DNA from: Prevotella lacticifex
GTDB taxonomy: Bacteria; Bacteroidota; Bacteroidia; Bacteroidales; Bacteroidaceae
NCBI RefSeq assembly: GCF_019973375.1
Contig: NZ_BPTV01000003.1
Location: 84,396 to 148,395 of the forward strand
DNA: 64,000 nucleotides
Direction of reading: 5' to 3'
Part shown: positions 29,301-37,330 of the stretch, one piece after another
Layout of the letters: each line of letters opens with the position of its first letter
How positions within the stretch are numbered: the first letter of the stretch is position 1
Program-made: the position numbers and the translations under genes
Notes under the pieces: generated by a model
Seen by the model: the letters and a program-made list of their open reading frames with translations, nothing else
What the model was told of the DNA's origin: nothing
Databases searched by the model: none

Positions 29301-30055
29301 CGAAGGGCTGGAACTGGATATCCTACACACCGCTGACGACGATGACCGTGGATGAAGCGCTGGCTGCCGCCAATCCGCAGAAGGGCGACATCGTGAAGTC
29401 GCAGACGGGCGTGGCCATCTACAGCGAATACGGCTGGGAAGGCAGTCTGAAGGCCTTGGAGAGTGGACGCGGTTACCTGTACTACAGCAACGCCAACGAC
29501 ACGACGTCGTTTCTCTATCCGACGGAAACGGCAGCATCGGCTGCAAGGGCAAAGACCCGCATGGCAGCACCACGGCGTGCGCCAGAAGACCTACGCATCT
29601 TCAATCCGGTACCCCTGGGCCTCTATCCGAGCAACATGACAATGGCGATTCAGCTGCGCGACGGAGACGCTGTAGTTGACACTGCCGAGGTGGCCGCCTT
29701 CATCAGCGACGAGTGCCGCGGTGCCACACGCGCCAGCGAGAACGGCCTCTACTACCTTGTCGTCAGTGGCGACGGAGCCGGACAGTCCATGACCCTGCGC
29801 ACCTGTCTCGACGGCGAGATCATCGACATCGACAACACGCAGATGTACGTCAGCGATGCCAACATCGGCACATCGTGGGCACCTTACGTCATCGACCTGA
29901 GCAGTGCGCTGTCTGGCATCAGTTCGATTGTCACAGACGACAATGACGACTCCGACTGGTGGACCCTCCAAGGCTTTAAGATAGGTCGCAAGCCCACGCA
30001 GCCTGGCGTGTATATACATCACGGACAAAAGATAACTATCAAACGTAAGAAGTAA
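20308..30055 (+). CDS. Giant LamG/FN3 surface protein, signal peptide split off by a frameshift in G6
   Basis: An unbroken frame from about 20396 to 30055 encodes about 3220 residues; the first ATG inside it is 20561, which leaves no signal peptide. The likely true start is the ATG at 20308, whose frame gives a signal (GLQVLMLVLVMLIGG) but ends at 20430. Skipping one G of the G6 run at 20398-20403 joins them as MLIGGSPTTWA-NDDPGG, a normal signal-cleavage site, giving 3248 residues. Numbering from 20561, I see FN3-like sequence (about 476-576), a LamG jellyroll (620-820), carboxypeptidase-regulatory-like repeats (860-1010), two more LamG domains (about 2100-2226 and 2286-2440) and a short C-terminal GVYIHHGQKITIKR motif as in many exported Prevotella proteins. 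Probably a surface adhesin or glycan-binding protein; whether currently in frame depends on the G tract. Confidence 0.8.
20398..20403 (+). repeat. G6 homopolymer at the signal-peptide frameshift
   Basis: Six G between the signal-peptide frame (ATG 20308) and the giant protein frame. Five G would fuse them in frame. It is a candidate phase-variation tract or an assembly or sequencing error. Confidence 0.7.
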
Positions 30056-30070
30056 TAACTATCACGACGA

Positions 30071-30100
30071 GGAGACGGGGTACATCCCCGTTTCCTTTTT
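30071..30100 (+). terminator. Rho-independent terminator after the giant LamG gene
   Basis: A 10-bp stem (GGAGACGGGG with CCCCGTTTCC, one G-T pair) and a 4-base loop followed by six T, 15 bases after the stop. It separates the operon from the traX-like gene. Confidence 0.8.
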
Positions 30101-30104
30101 AAAA

Positions 30105-30872
30105 ATGAAGAACTGGATAATAATCGTAAACATTATGATTAGAGTAATGACGGAAAAAGGACTGAGCGGCAACGCACTGAAGGTCATCGCCATCGTCGCC
30201 ATGACGATCGACCACCTGGCATGGGTGGGCATCGAGACCTACGAGCAGGCAGAGACGCCGACGCAGATATTCCTGCACTGCATCGGACGGCTGACGGCCC
30301 CGATGATGATATTCTTCGTGGCCGAGGGCTATCACCACACGCACGACTTCCGCCGCTACCTACGCCGTCTGCTCATGCTGGCCGTGGTGAGCCACTTCGC
30401 CTTCTGCTATTTCAACATGTCAGGCTTCAACCCGCTCGGCAACCTGCTCTTCAATGCCACGAGCATCGCCTGGCCGCTGCTCTGGGGGCTGATACTGCTG
30501 AAAGTATGGGACATGGAGCGACTTGCCCGATGGCAGAAGGTCGGTGTTACGTTGGTGGCCTGCCTGCTCACCTGCACCTCCGACTGGAGTTGTGCCGCCC
30601 CGCTGGCCATACTCATGATAGGCCGGAACCGGGGCTGCTTCCACAAGCAGATGCTCTGGATGATGGCCATCATCTCGCTCTACGCCGTCGCCTTCTTCAT
30701 ATTCCACAGTCCCACCTACGGCATGGTCCACCTGGCCTGCTGGCTGGCAGTACCGCTGCTGGCGATGTACAACGGCCAGCGAGGACGGCTGAAGTGGCTC
30801 GGCAAGTTCTTCTACTATTACTATCCCGCCCACATGGCGGTAATAGGCCTGCTGGCCCGTTGCTTCCAATAA
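30105..30872 (+). CDS. TraX-like multi-spanning membrane protein
   Basis: A 255-residue polytopic membrane protein with the TraX signature GLSGNALKVIAIVAMTIDH near the N-terminus and about eight hydrophobic helices. TraX acetylates F-pilin, but chromosomal TraX-like proteins are widespread acyltransferase-like membrane proteins of uncertain role. Internal starts at 30135 or 30147 (MTEKGLSGNA) are as likely as the ATG at 30105, since residues 1-14 look unlike the family. It starts just after a terminator and no promoter is clear. The codon-rich GC composition resembles the preceding giant gene. Its position next to surface-protein genes leaves open a role in surface modification. Confidence 0.82.
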   Translation: MKNWIIIVNIMIRVMTEKGLSGNALKVIAIVAMTIDHLAWVGIETYEQAETPTQIFLHCIGRLTAPMMIFFVAEGYHHTHDFRRYLRRLLMLAVVSHFAFCYFNMSGFNPLGNLLFNATSIAWPLLWGLILLKVWDMERLARWQKVGVTLVACLLTCTSDWSCAAPLAILMIGRNRGCFHKQMLWMMAIISLYAVAFFIFHSPTYGMVHLACWLAVPLLAMYNGQRGRLKWLGKFFYYYYPAHMAVIGLLARCFQ

Positions 30873-30879
30873 CCGTGAG

Positions 30880-30962
30880 GTCGGCAACTTCCCTTGTTCA
30901 ACGAGTTTATAGACATACTGACGGGTACAGCCTAAAAGTAAACTCTCGACTCCCTTTGTCAA
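30880..30962 (-). pseudogene. Remnant of a helix-turn-helix (excisionase-like) protein
   Basis: Minus-strand translation gives LLLGCTRQYVYKLVEQGKLP, the pattern of a helix-turn-helix of excisionase/MerR-like (HTH_17) proteins found on Bacteroidales mobile elements. No start or rest of the protein is intact; upstream it loses the pattern, and the far end runs into the traX-like gene. It is a small relic of a mobile element. Confidence 0.45.
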
Positions 30963-31040
30963 CTTTAACCACGCTATAACTATCCTCAAAATAACGAAAG
31001 TATGTGGTAGATTTGTACGCCAAGCCAGATATTAGAACTA

Positions 31041-31197
31041 ATGATTTGATGGTGATTGATATCATCACGGAATCATCAAATTCCAAAAATAAGCTTATAA
31101 GGGTAACTTGAACAGCTTCTTTGGTAGAAAAGCTGGCTTAAATTAGTCACTTTTATGATGATTTGATGGTGATTGAAATCATCATCGAATCATCATT
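31041..31197. repeat. Two copies of a 40-bp palindromic repeat
   Basis: Copies at 31041-31081 and 31158-31197 share ATTTGATGGTGATTGA and end in CATCAAAT or CATCATTT, each able to fold on itself. They lie in the gap 30873-31299 that otherwise holds only the HTH remnant. They could be protein-binding sites or small hairpin repeats. Confidence 0.6.
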
Positions 31198-31299
31198 TGC
31201 AGAATTGCTCTCCAAACCACACGTGGAACTACAACAGTTTTTGCCGTCCAAAAGAAAGAGAGCCCAAATGTCAAATGCGACAGATGGACTTCCCTAAAA

Positions 31300-31527
31300 C
31301 TATACAATAAAAACTTCATCCTTATAAACAGGGACTTCTTTGCCGTTGGTCAACTGAACAAGCCATTCAGTGCCGTAGTCATCAACGATGATGCCGTTGC
31401 TATGACCTTTCCATGGGAATAGGAGTTTACAAAATGCTCCTATCATATCGGAATTATTATCTTCATCTGTGTACATAATGGTTTGGAGGTTGTGCGATGG
31501 TATGCCATCGGTTTTGAGCCATACCAC
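31300..31527 (-). CDS. Small hypothetical protein (75 aa)
   Basis: A 75-residue acidic soluble protein, second of a two-gene minus-strand unit (11 bp after the next gene upstream). The C-terminal half, NGIIVDDYGTEWLVQLTNGK and EVPVYKDEVFIV, looks like a small beta-barrel fold. I do not recognise the family. Genes like this pair are frequent on plasmids and integrative elements. Confidence 0.55.
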   Translation of the reverse strand: MVWLKTDGIPSHNLQTIMYTDEDNNSDMIGAFCKLLFPWKGHSNGIIVDDYGTEWLVQLTNGKEVPVYKDEVFIV

Positions 31528-31537
31528 CGCAGGTTAG

Positions 31538-32125
31538 TTATTCAAATGTAAATTGACGGATGTAGAAGTAGGTATCATCATCGTCATACTCATACTCGTT
31601 GATGAAATTCATCATTTCCTCATCGGTTCGCTCACCTTGCTTGATGTTCATCTTCTCACACCATTCATTGATAGCATCTTTAAGGGTGGTATAGATGTCA
31701 TCACAAGCATCCTCGAATGGTTCTCCGCTTGAACTGACTGCTACCTCTTCAGGGAAGAAGTCACACTCATCATGCACATAATAGACCTCACAGCCACATT
31801 CACAGACTCTGTATGAGATAGAGAGTTCATCCCATAGCAGATGGTTAATCTCCTCGAATAACTCATTGCAAGCATCCCATGCCGTTTCAGTTTCAAAGGA
31901 TAGTAGATAGTAGTCATTGGCTGGGTCTTCCTCATACTCTGCCCAATAGATGTGACCACGAACACTGATTTGCTTTGTTTCGTAGTCAATGCCATTATGC
32001 TCTGCCAACTGGTAAAGCCAAATGTTCTTACTGTTCACCTCCATCTTTTGGAGTGTGCTCCACAGGTCATTCACTGCCTTGCGTGTGCCTGTCACCTTGT
32101 AGGTGGTTGTTGCTTGATTTGCCAT
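31538..32125 (-). CDS. Acidic hypothetical protein, Api92/ferredoxin-like-fold type (tentative)
   Basis: A 195-residue acidic protein with no signal peptide. It begins TTYKVTGTRKAVNDLWSTLQ, reminiscent of the ferredoxin-like domain of Api92-like/DUF1281 proteins carried by phages and conjugative elements, and has a CECGCEVYYVHDECDFFPEE segment and an acidic tail (EYEYDDDDTYFYI). I am not certain of the family. The start ATG at 32125 is followed upstream by a 14-bp palindrome that may be an operator. It is the first gene of a two-gene unit. Confidence 0.55.
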   Translation of the reverse strand: MANQATTTYKVTGTRKAVNDLWSTLQKMEVNSKNIWLYQLAEHNGIDYETKQISVRGHIYWAEYEEDPANDYYLLSFETETAWDACNELFEEINHLLWDELSISYRVCECGCEVYYVHDECDFFPEEVAVSSSGEPFEDACDDIYTTLKDAINEWCEKMNIKQGERTDEEMMNFINEYEYDDDDTYFYIRQFTFE

Positions 32126-32151
32126 AATCTTGAAGTTTTTATTTCCCTACT

Positions 32152-32165
32152 GTAGATTTCTCTAC
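32152..32165. promoter_or_regulatory. Palindrome upstream of the acidic protein gene (possible operator)
   Basis: GTAGATTTCTCTAC, a dyad of 5-bp arms around 4 bases, 27 bases upstream of the start of the minus-strand gene. Its role as an operator is a guess. Confidence 0.3.
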
Positions 32166-32284
32166 TTTCGGGAGTGATTAGAAATTATGTTGCTTCACAA
32201 GGTGTTGTGACCATCTGCACAAGGTTATGGCTCCAAATACAACCCGAATGGTGTGGAGATTTTGAGTCATACCATTGGTTTACC

Positions 32285-32316
32285 TTGGGTAGATACGGGA
32301 ACAACAGTTACCTTTG
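32285..32316 (+). promoter_or_regulatory. Promoter-like sequence with no recognisable gene downstream
   Basis: CTTG, about 20-21 bases, then TACCTTTG (32309-32316) matches a Bacteroidetes promoter. Nothing I recognise as a gene follows before the terminator at 33062, so it may drive an RNA or be what is left of a deleted gene. Confidence 0.45.
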
Positions 32317-32479
32317 CAACCTAATTTCATCGTCTCACGAAAGCAGAAACGGCAGATATTAAGAGAGCTTTTTTTTCAGTTAAAAGGAAAGTGGAATGAG
32401 AAGGGGAGAGAATAAATCGGTTCATCTTCAGTAAAAAGAAAAATGTGTTTTTGAGGAAACATTAAGTCGTTTCATTCTG

Positions 32480-32960
32480 CAAAGTTTAGGTTTACGTTTA
32501 CCCATGTATATATACATGAACCTCTAAACTTAAAGACTAAACCTACAATCATCTGCTTCAAGTTTACTATACCTTATTATATATATAAGCATATCTAAAC
32601 TTAAACTTAAACCAGCAAAGATGGAATGCAACTATTTCTTTTTTTTATTGAAAGTATGAAATAGATATGCAGCTTTAGTCTTATTTTTGTTAAAATCAAA
32701 CTCATTCTGCACGAAAAATGAGAAAAATGAGTCTGAATTCAAGATTATTTTGTATTTTTGCAAACAGAATGTGGTGTTTGTTCATGAAGTTCAATCTTCT
32801 GGACTTACGAAGCATTTACAGTTAACGATTGTAAGACAGCAGTCAAGCAATCTAGTGTAAAACAAAATAAAGATAAAATCAAGAAATGAGAATGAATCTG
32901 CCATTGAGCCATTTTTTTCTGAAAAATGAGGCAAAATGAGCAGAATGAGTCTAAAAAGAG
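32480..32960. repeat. AT-rich iteron-like region (AAACTTAAAC and AATGAG repeats, 16-bp palindrome)
   Basis: Contains a perfect palindrome CATGTATATATACATG (32503-32518) flanked by GTTTAGGTTTACGTTTA and CTAAACTTAAAG in opposite orientation, another CTAAACTTAAACTTAAACC near 32596, and two clusters of AATGAG (32716-32732 and 32884-32950). No gene is visible in 32166-33000. Such repeats are typical of replication, transfer or regulatory regions of small integrative elements, but no replication gene is present. Confidence 0.5.
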
Positions 32961-33006
32961 GTGCCAGTACTTTACACTAACTCTGTAAGTAGCTGATACT
33001 CAGTAT

Positions 33007-33042
33007 CGTCTAGCCGCCGCCCAGGCCGCCGTTGAGGAGTAA
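33007..33042 (+). pseudogene. 3'-terminal remnant of a second ppdK
   Basis: CGT CTA GCC onward encodes RLAAAQAAVEE and a stop, identical in protein to the last 11 residues of PpdK (15947-15982) but differing at many third codon positions. The bases after the stop (TCATCACTCTGATATA) also resemble those after ppdK (TTTTAATAGACTGATATA). The preceding sequence is unrelated. It is therefore a displaced or alternative end of a ppdK gene. Confidence 0.75.
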
Positions 33043-33061
33043 TCATCACTCTGATATAAGT

Positions 33062-33097
33062 AAAAGGGACCTGTCCGCTTGGGCAGGTCCCTTTTTT
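33062..33097 (+). terminator. Strong terminator after the ppdK remnant
   Basis: A GC-rich stem (AAAAGGGACCTG with CAGGTCCCTTTTTT, plus inner CC-GG pairs) ending in six T. It follows the remnant stop by 20 bases and is probably the native ppdK terminator. Confidence 0.85.
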
Positions 33098-33139
33098 AGT
33101 CTTTAGAAGAAGGCTTCTGACGATTTATCAATTAAAACG

Positions 33140-33393
33140 TCGCAAAAAAGAGGCCTGGCGCACCACGGGCAAGCTGATTGCCGAGGGACTGTCATTCAAA
33201 CTTCGACCTGGTTATCTCAAATTACCATACCTTCCTCACAGCCGTCATGTATCCTAAGGATTTGGACATCCCGATACCTGACATCAATGTCCTCAACGAA
33301 CGTATCAACAGTCCAGAGTATCAGGTGCAGGCAAGGATAATCATAGCCTGGAATTTGCTGATTTTAGCCATGAGAATCAACCAAAAGTACTAA
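33140..33393 (+). pseudogene. Degraded coding fragment, family unknown
   Basis: One frame gives EAWRTTGKLIAEGLSF, and shifting frame continues as FDLVISNYHTFLTAVMYPKD and a segment to 33393 (VQARIIIAWNLLILAMRINQ). Both pieces look coding but are out of frame with each other, suggesting a frameshifted remnant. I cannot name it. Confidence 0.35.
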
Positions 33394-33452
33394 AGAATGT
33401 TAATTTTTGTTGTTTTTTTTATTAAAATTATTCTCTGTGTGAGTTTTATTTG

Positions 33453-33460
33453 TAAATTTG
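33453..33460 (+). promoter_or_regulatory. Candidate -7 box for the fimbrial locus
   Basis: TAAATTTG, an exact TAnnTTTG match, lies 18 bases upstream of the ATG at 33479. No strong -33 TTTG is seen about 20 bases upstream. If real, this is the promoter for the long fimbrial operon. Confidence 0.5.
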
Positions 33461-33478
33461 TCGAAAGAATTTGTTAAA

Positions 33479-35068
33479 ATGATAAGAATAAAAAAAAGGA
33501 CGTATAGCACATTTAAAATTATTATTTTAACAGCATTGTGCTGTTGTGCCTTAACTGATGTTTATGCACAGGTCGTTACGGTCAGCAACAACCTGTTGTA
33601 CGATGGCGTGCTCACCCCTAATCTGCGTGTCGGACTCCGTGTGGCACCACATTGGTCGGTAGGCATGACGGCAGGCTACCGTCCCTGGCCTACGGACGAT
33701 GTCTCGACCCGCAAGCTCCGCCATCTGCTGCTCTCGCCATCTGTCCGCTACTGGACAGACTCCGTCAACGTGCATCATTTCTTTGGAGCCAACATCATTT
33801 ACAGTCACTACAACGTAGGTGGCATCAAATTCCCCTTTGGTCTCTACAAGTCCGTCAGGAACGAACGTAGGCAGGGCGACCTCGTGGCGCTCGGTATCTT
33901 CTATGGTTATTCGTGGCCGCTGGGCCGCTTCTTCAACCTCGAAGCCATGATCGGTGCAGCCATAGGCTACACCAGCTATGACCGTTTCGAATGTGTACAC
34001 TGCGGTCAGATGCTGGGGCACGAAAAGAAACTATTCGGTATGCCGCAGGCAGCGCTGAATATCGTGATTAACATCCCAGGACGTCCGGCCAAGTTGCGGG
34101 AAGCCGAAGAGCCCGTTGTCGTTGTACCTCCTCCCACCACAGCCACCGAGGAAGCACAGCCCGAGCCCTTCGAACCCGTCGTGCGTCTCGTACCGGACTT
34201 CACAGGTCGTGCGGGACAGCTACAGAAGGACAATCCGGTACTTGCACATATCTCGCAGTACAAACCCTACGACCGCACCCGCATCATGCGGCGCGACAAG
34301 GATGCCCTCTACGTACACTTCCCCTTGGCGAAGTCGGTGCTGCACACGGATTTCCGCGAGAACGAAAGCGTTCTGGAGCGCATCGTTGACATCACCCGCC
34401 AGATTATGGCCGACACCACCAGCAGCGTGAAGGTCATCCAAATCATCGGTCTCGCCTCCATCGAAGGTCCCATTGCCGGCAACGAGAAGCTGGCCACCAA
34501 TCGTGCCCTCGCCCTGCAGCACTATGTGCAGGAGCAGTTGCAGATTCCCGACTCCCTCTTCGACACCGTCGGCGGCGGCGAGGCTTGGGCTGACTTCCGC
34601 GACCAGCTCGCAGAGTGCGTCACCACGGAGCCGCAGCATAGCGAAGAACTGCAGCAGGCTCTCGACATCATCGACAGCGAGAGCGATGCCAACATCCGCG
34701 AGCAGAAGCTGCGTCGCATGAATGGAGGCCGCACCTGGAAATATATCAAGGAACACATCCTCAGCGACCAGCGTAACTCCGGTTACGTCCGCATCTTCTA
34801 CGACTACGTGCCCGACAAGGCCGCCAAGGTCATCAACGAGGCCAGCGAGCTGCTCACCACTGACTGCATTGACTGCCATCGCGAGGCACTCCGCCTGTTA
34901 CAGACCGTCCGCAACGACGAGCGTGCCCAGAACGCCTTAGGTGTTGCCCTGTGGCTCTGCGGTCAGCAGGACGAAGCCCTCGAGTGCTTCCGCCGTGCTG
35001 CTGCCAATGGCAACAGCGATGCCCAGGAGAACCTCCGTCGTTTGGAGGCCATGACGACAACAAAATAA
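33479..35068 (+). CDS. DUF3575/OmpA-like envelope protein with C-terminal TPR-like repeats
   Basis: A 529-residue exported protein (start ATG 33479; a TTG at 33458 in frame is less likely). A signal peptide (KIIILTALCCCALTDVYAQ) leads into a DUF3575-type beta-barrel region (about 25-200; VTVSNNLLYDGVLTPNLRVG). A Pro-rich linker (VVVVPPPTTATEE) is followed by an OmpA-like peptidoglycan-binding-type domain (IQIIGLASIEGPIAGNEKLA with TNRALALQHYVQE) and a C-terminal helical repeat ALGVALWLCGQQDEALECFR typical of TPR/Sel1. DUF3575 proteins often head type V pilus loci in Bacteroidales, as here, and probably help anchor or assemble the pilus in the envelope. Confidence 0.85.
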   Translation: MIRIKKRTYSTFKIIILTALCCCALTDVYAQVVTVSNNLLYDGVLTPNLRVGLRVAPHWSVGMTAGYRPWPTDDVSTRKLRHLLLSPSVRYWTDSVNVHHFFGANIIYSHYNVGGIKFPFGLYKSVRNERRQGDLVALGIFYGYSWPLGRFFNLEAMIGAAIGYTSYDRFECVHCGQMLGHEKKLFGMPQAALNIVINIPGRPAKLREAEEPVVVVPPPTTATEEAQPEPFEPVVRLVPDFTGRAGQLQKDNPVLAHISQYKPYDRTRIMRRDKDALYVHFPLAKSVLHTDFRENESVLERIVDITRQIMADTTSSVKVIQIIGLASIEGPIAGNEKLATNRALALQHYVQEQLQIPDSLFDTVGGGEAWADFRDQLAECVTTEPQHSEELQQALDIIDSESDANIREQKLRRMNGGRTWKYIKEHILSDQRNSGYVRIFYDYVPDKAAKVINEASELLTTDCIDCHREALRLLQTVRNDERAQNALGVALWLCGQQDEALECFRRAAANGNSDAQENLRRLEAMTTTK

Positions 35069-35123
35069 CAACATATATAGCGAGAAAATATCATAAACTA
35101 GTATTAACCAACATTTTAAAAAT

Positions 35124-37256
35124 ATGAAAAGGTATTTCAATTATGCCTTCTTGGGTGCGATAGCACTGTTAGGCGCAACGATGTTCACAGGCTGCAGCGG
35201 AAGTGATGACGCAGTAGCTGAGAACAATCCGAATTATGATGCTACAACTGGACTTGTAAAGTCACAGTTTGTACTGAACATTGCAAGTAACGCCAAGCCA
35301 ACTCGTTCTGGTGGTACTACCGTACAGGCTGGTGGCGAAAACTTCCGCGGTATTGACAACACCCTGCTGTTTGCATACAAGACCGGAAAGAACAGCGGCA
35401 ATCGCTTTGTTGATGCCACTTTAGCAGGTGGAGCTGCAGCCAATCGTTATGATTTAGGAAGGGTGGCTGCTGCAGATTTCCTTGACAATAACGGAAGCAA
35501 CTCTCACCGTATCCTTGAGCTAGCTATGCCTACAGGTACAGATGCTATGCTGTTCTACGGCAAGGCTATCAAATCTAATTCAGATAAAGATGAAGAGGTA
35601 GGCAAGGTAACCTATTCCGTATCTGGTTCAACAGCAACAGATTTCCACTTTGATCTCAACACACGTGTAGGAGAAAATACTACGAAATTCGAACATACAG
35701 CTCAGATACTGGCTGCCATCATGACCAAGATTATCAATGTCAGCGGCTCCTATACTGTTGTTAAAGCGGATTATCCATCTTGGACAGGTAACGATGGAGA
35801 TGTATTAACTTCCACCTGGAAAGAAATGAACCCAGGAGCTAAACCTGGAGGTCAAGACCGTACGCTTTCGCCATTGGAGGAAATTCTCTATAAAGCTTTC
35901 ACAACCCTTACATCTTATGGTGATCACGAACTGCGCGGTGGTTCTGCAATGGCTATTCTAACCACAGTGAAAGATTTGTATTCTGTAACCATTAAAGTAG
36001 CAAATGCAACACCTACCTCTCCATACGAAGAGTTGGCAAAACATCTTGCACAGAACATCAATACTCAAATAAACAGTTACTTTACTTCTTCAGGAACTGA
36101 GGCTGTTACTGGTTTTAATGGTGTTGATGTTATCAAAACAGCAATGGGTACAAGTTGGAATACCGAATGGAATGATGTTGTTACTACAGAACTTAGCAAC
36201 TTCCCTGTTACTACTTTTACCTTGCCAGAGGGTGCTGCACAGCTTGAATATACTTCTTCCACAAACACATTTTCTCATAAGCACCCAGGAGTCAGTCTGC
36301 TTGACAAATCAACATCAACAAACCCAGATGCTTATACGTTCCCTGCAGAGTTGATGTATTACTGCAACAGCGGTGTGCGCACTTCGAATACGGAGAAGAC
36401 TGACGCTAAATTTCCTAACGGCGTAACCAACTGGGATACAGAGGATCAGTGGACAACGAATGGTTGGGAATCCGGTAGCAATGTGGTGACATCCGCTACA
36501 CGTGCAACAGCTATGACGAAAAATGTGAACTACGGTGTTGCTATGCTGAAGAGTACTGTACAAATCAAGGAAGGTATTACTGCACTTGAGGACAACAGAA
36601 AAGCACTTAATCCAGGTGAAGAAAACAAGACAATCGCCTCTTCAAATATTAACTTCACATGGACCGGCGTTATTGTTGGCGGTCAGCCTGTAAGAGTTGA
36701 CTGGCAGTTCTTGCCGCTTTCAGCATCCACTTTCGACAAATTGGTTTACGATAACCAAGTAGCAGGTGACGCAGCAGGAACTGCTGTTCCAAAAACAGCA
36801 GGCTCTGCATCTGCCCCGAACTATACCATCTTGTTTGACAACTATAATAGCGGAGCTGCACAGAACAAAGTGCGCGTAGCACTTCAGTTTGTCAACAACG
36901 GTGACGATTTCTGGGGACGTGACAACCTGATTCGTAAAGGCCAGACATTCTACCTCGTAGCAGAGCTTGATCCAACAGGCAAGGAAATACCTGCAGCAAA
37001 TTGGGATACACATTATCAGGTTCCACCATTAGATGGTGAAGGTAATTCTACAAAGACCACTCGTATCTTTGTTCAGGACTACATGACCACAGTAAACTTC
37101 AAGTTGACAGCAGACGCGACCAACCATACATCGAGCCTGCAGGACGCTTACGTCACTATTCCTGATCTGCGTTCAAGCCAGTTGTCATTCGGCTTGTCTG
37201 TTGACCTCGATTGGAGAGCAGGTCTGACATTCGACGCAGACCTTGGTGGTAACTAA
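35124..37256 (+). CDS. Fimbrillin family lipoprotein (candidate major pilin)
   Basis: A 710-residue lipoprotein with lipobox MFTGCSGSDD (C24). After an early arginine in KPTRSGGT, a plausible processing site, the chain is beta-rich. The C-terminal half shares motifs with the 38429 gene: TFPAELMYYCNSGVRTS, FTWTGVIVGGQPVRVDWQF, TRIFVQDYMTTVNF and SLQDAYVTIPDLRSSQLSFG. Type V pilins are lipoproteins whose N-terminus is removed outside so that the C-terminal strand of one subunit can join the next. Length is well above FimA/Mfa1 (about 390-560). Third codon positions are more A/T-rich than in neighbours, as often seen for highly expressed or recently exchanged pilins. The DUF3575 gene is 55 bp upstream; the Mfa2-like anchor gene is 74 bp downstream. 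Confidence 0.72.
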   Translation: MKRYFNYAFLGAIALLGATMFTGCSGSDDAVAENNPNYDATTGLVKSQFVLNIASNAKPTRSGGTTVQAGGENFRGIDNTLLFAYKTGKNSGNRFVDATLAGGAAANRYDLGRVAAADFLDNNGSNSHRILELAMPTGTDAMLFYGKAIKSNSDKDEEVGKVTYSVSGSTATDFHFDLNTRVGENTTKFEHTAQILAAIMTKIINVSGSYTVVKADYPSWTGNDGDVLTSTWKEMNPGAKPGGQDRTLSPLEEILYKAFTTLTSYGDHELRGGSAMAILTTVKDLYSVTIKVANATPTSPYEELAKHLAQNINTQINSYFTSSGTEAVTGFNGVDVIKTAMGTSWNTEWNDVVTTELSNFPVTTFTLPEGAAQLEYTSSTNTFSHKHPGVSLLDKSTSTNPDAYTFPAELMYYCNSGVRTSNTEKTDAKFPNGVTNWDTEDQWTTNGWESGSNVVTSATRATAMTKNVNYGVAMLKSTVQIKEGITALEDNRKALNPGEENKTIASSNINFTWTGVIVGGQPVRVDWQFLPLSASTFDKLVYDNQVAGDAAGTAVPKTAGSASAPNYTILFDNYNSGAAQNKVRVALQFVNNGDDFWGRDNLIRKGQTFYLVAELDPTGKEIPAANWDTHYQVPPLDGEGNSTKTTRIFVQDYMTTVNFKLTADATNHTSSLQDAYVTIPDLRSSQLSFGLSVDLDWRAGLTFDADLGGN

Positions 37257-37330
37257 TCTCCTTCCGTTTAGCACAACGTATTTGGCAGACATCTTGCCAA
37301 TACACAAAACTTGAAGTAATCACTCTAAAA

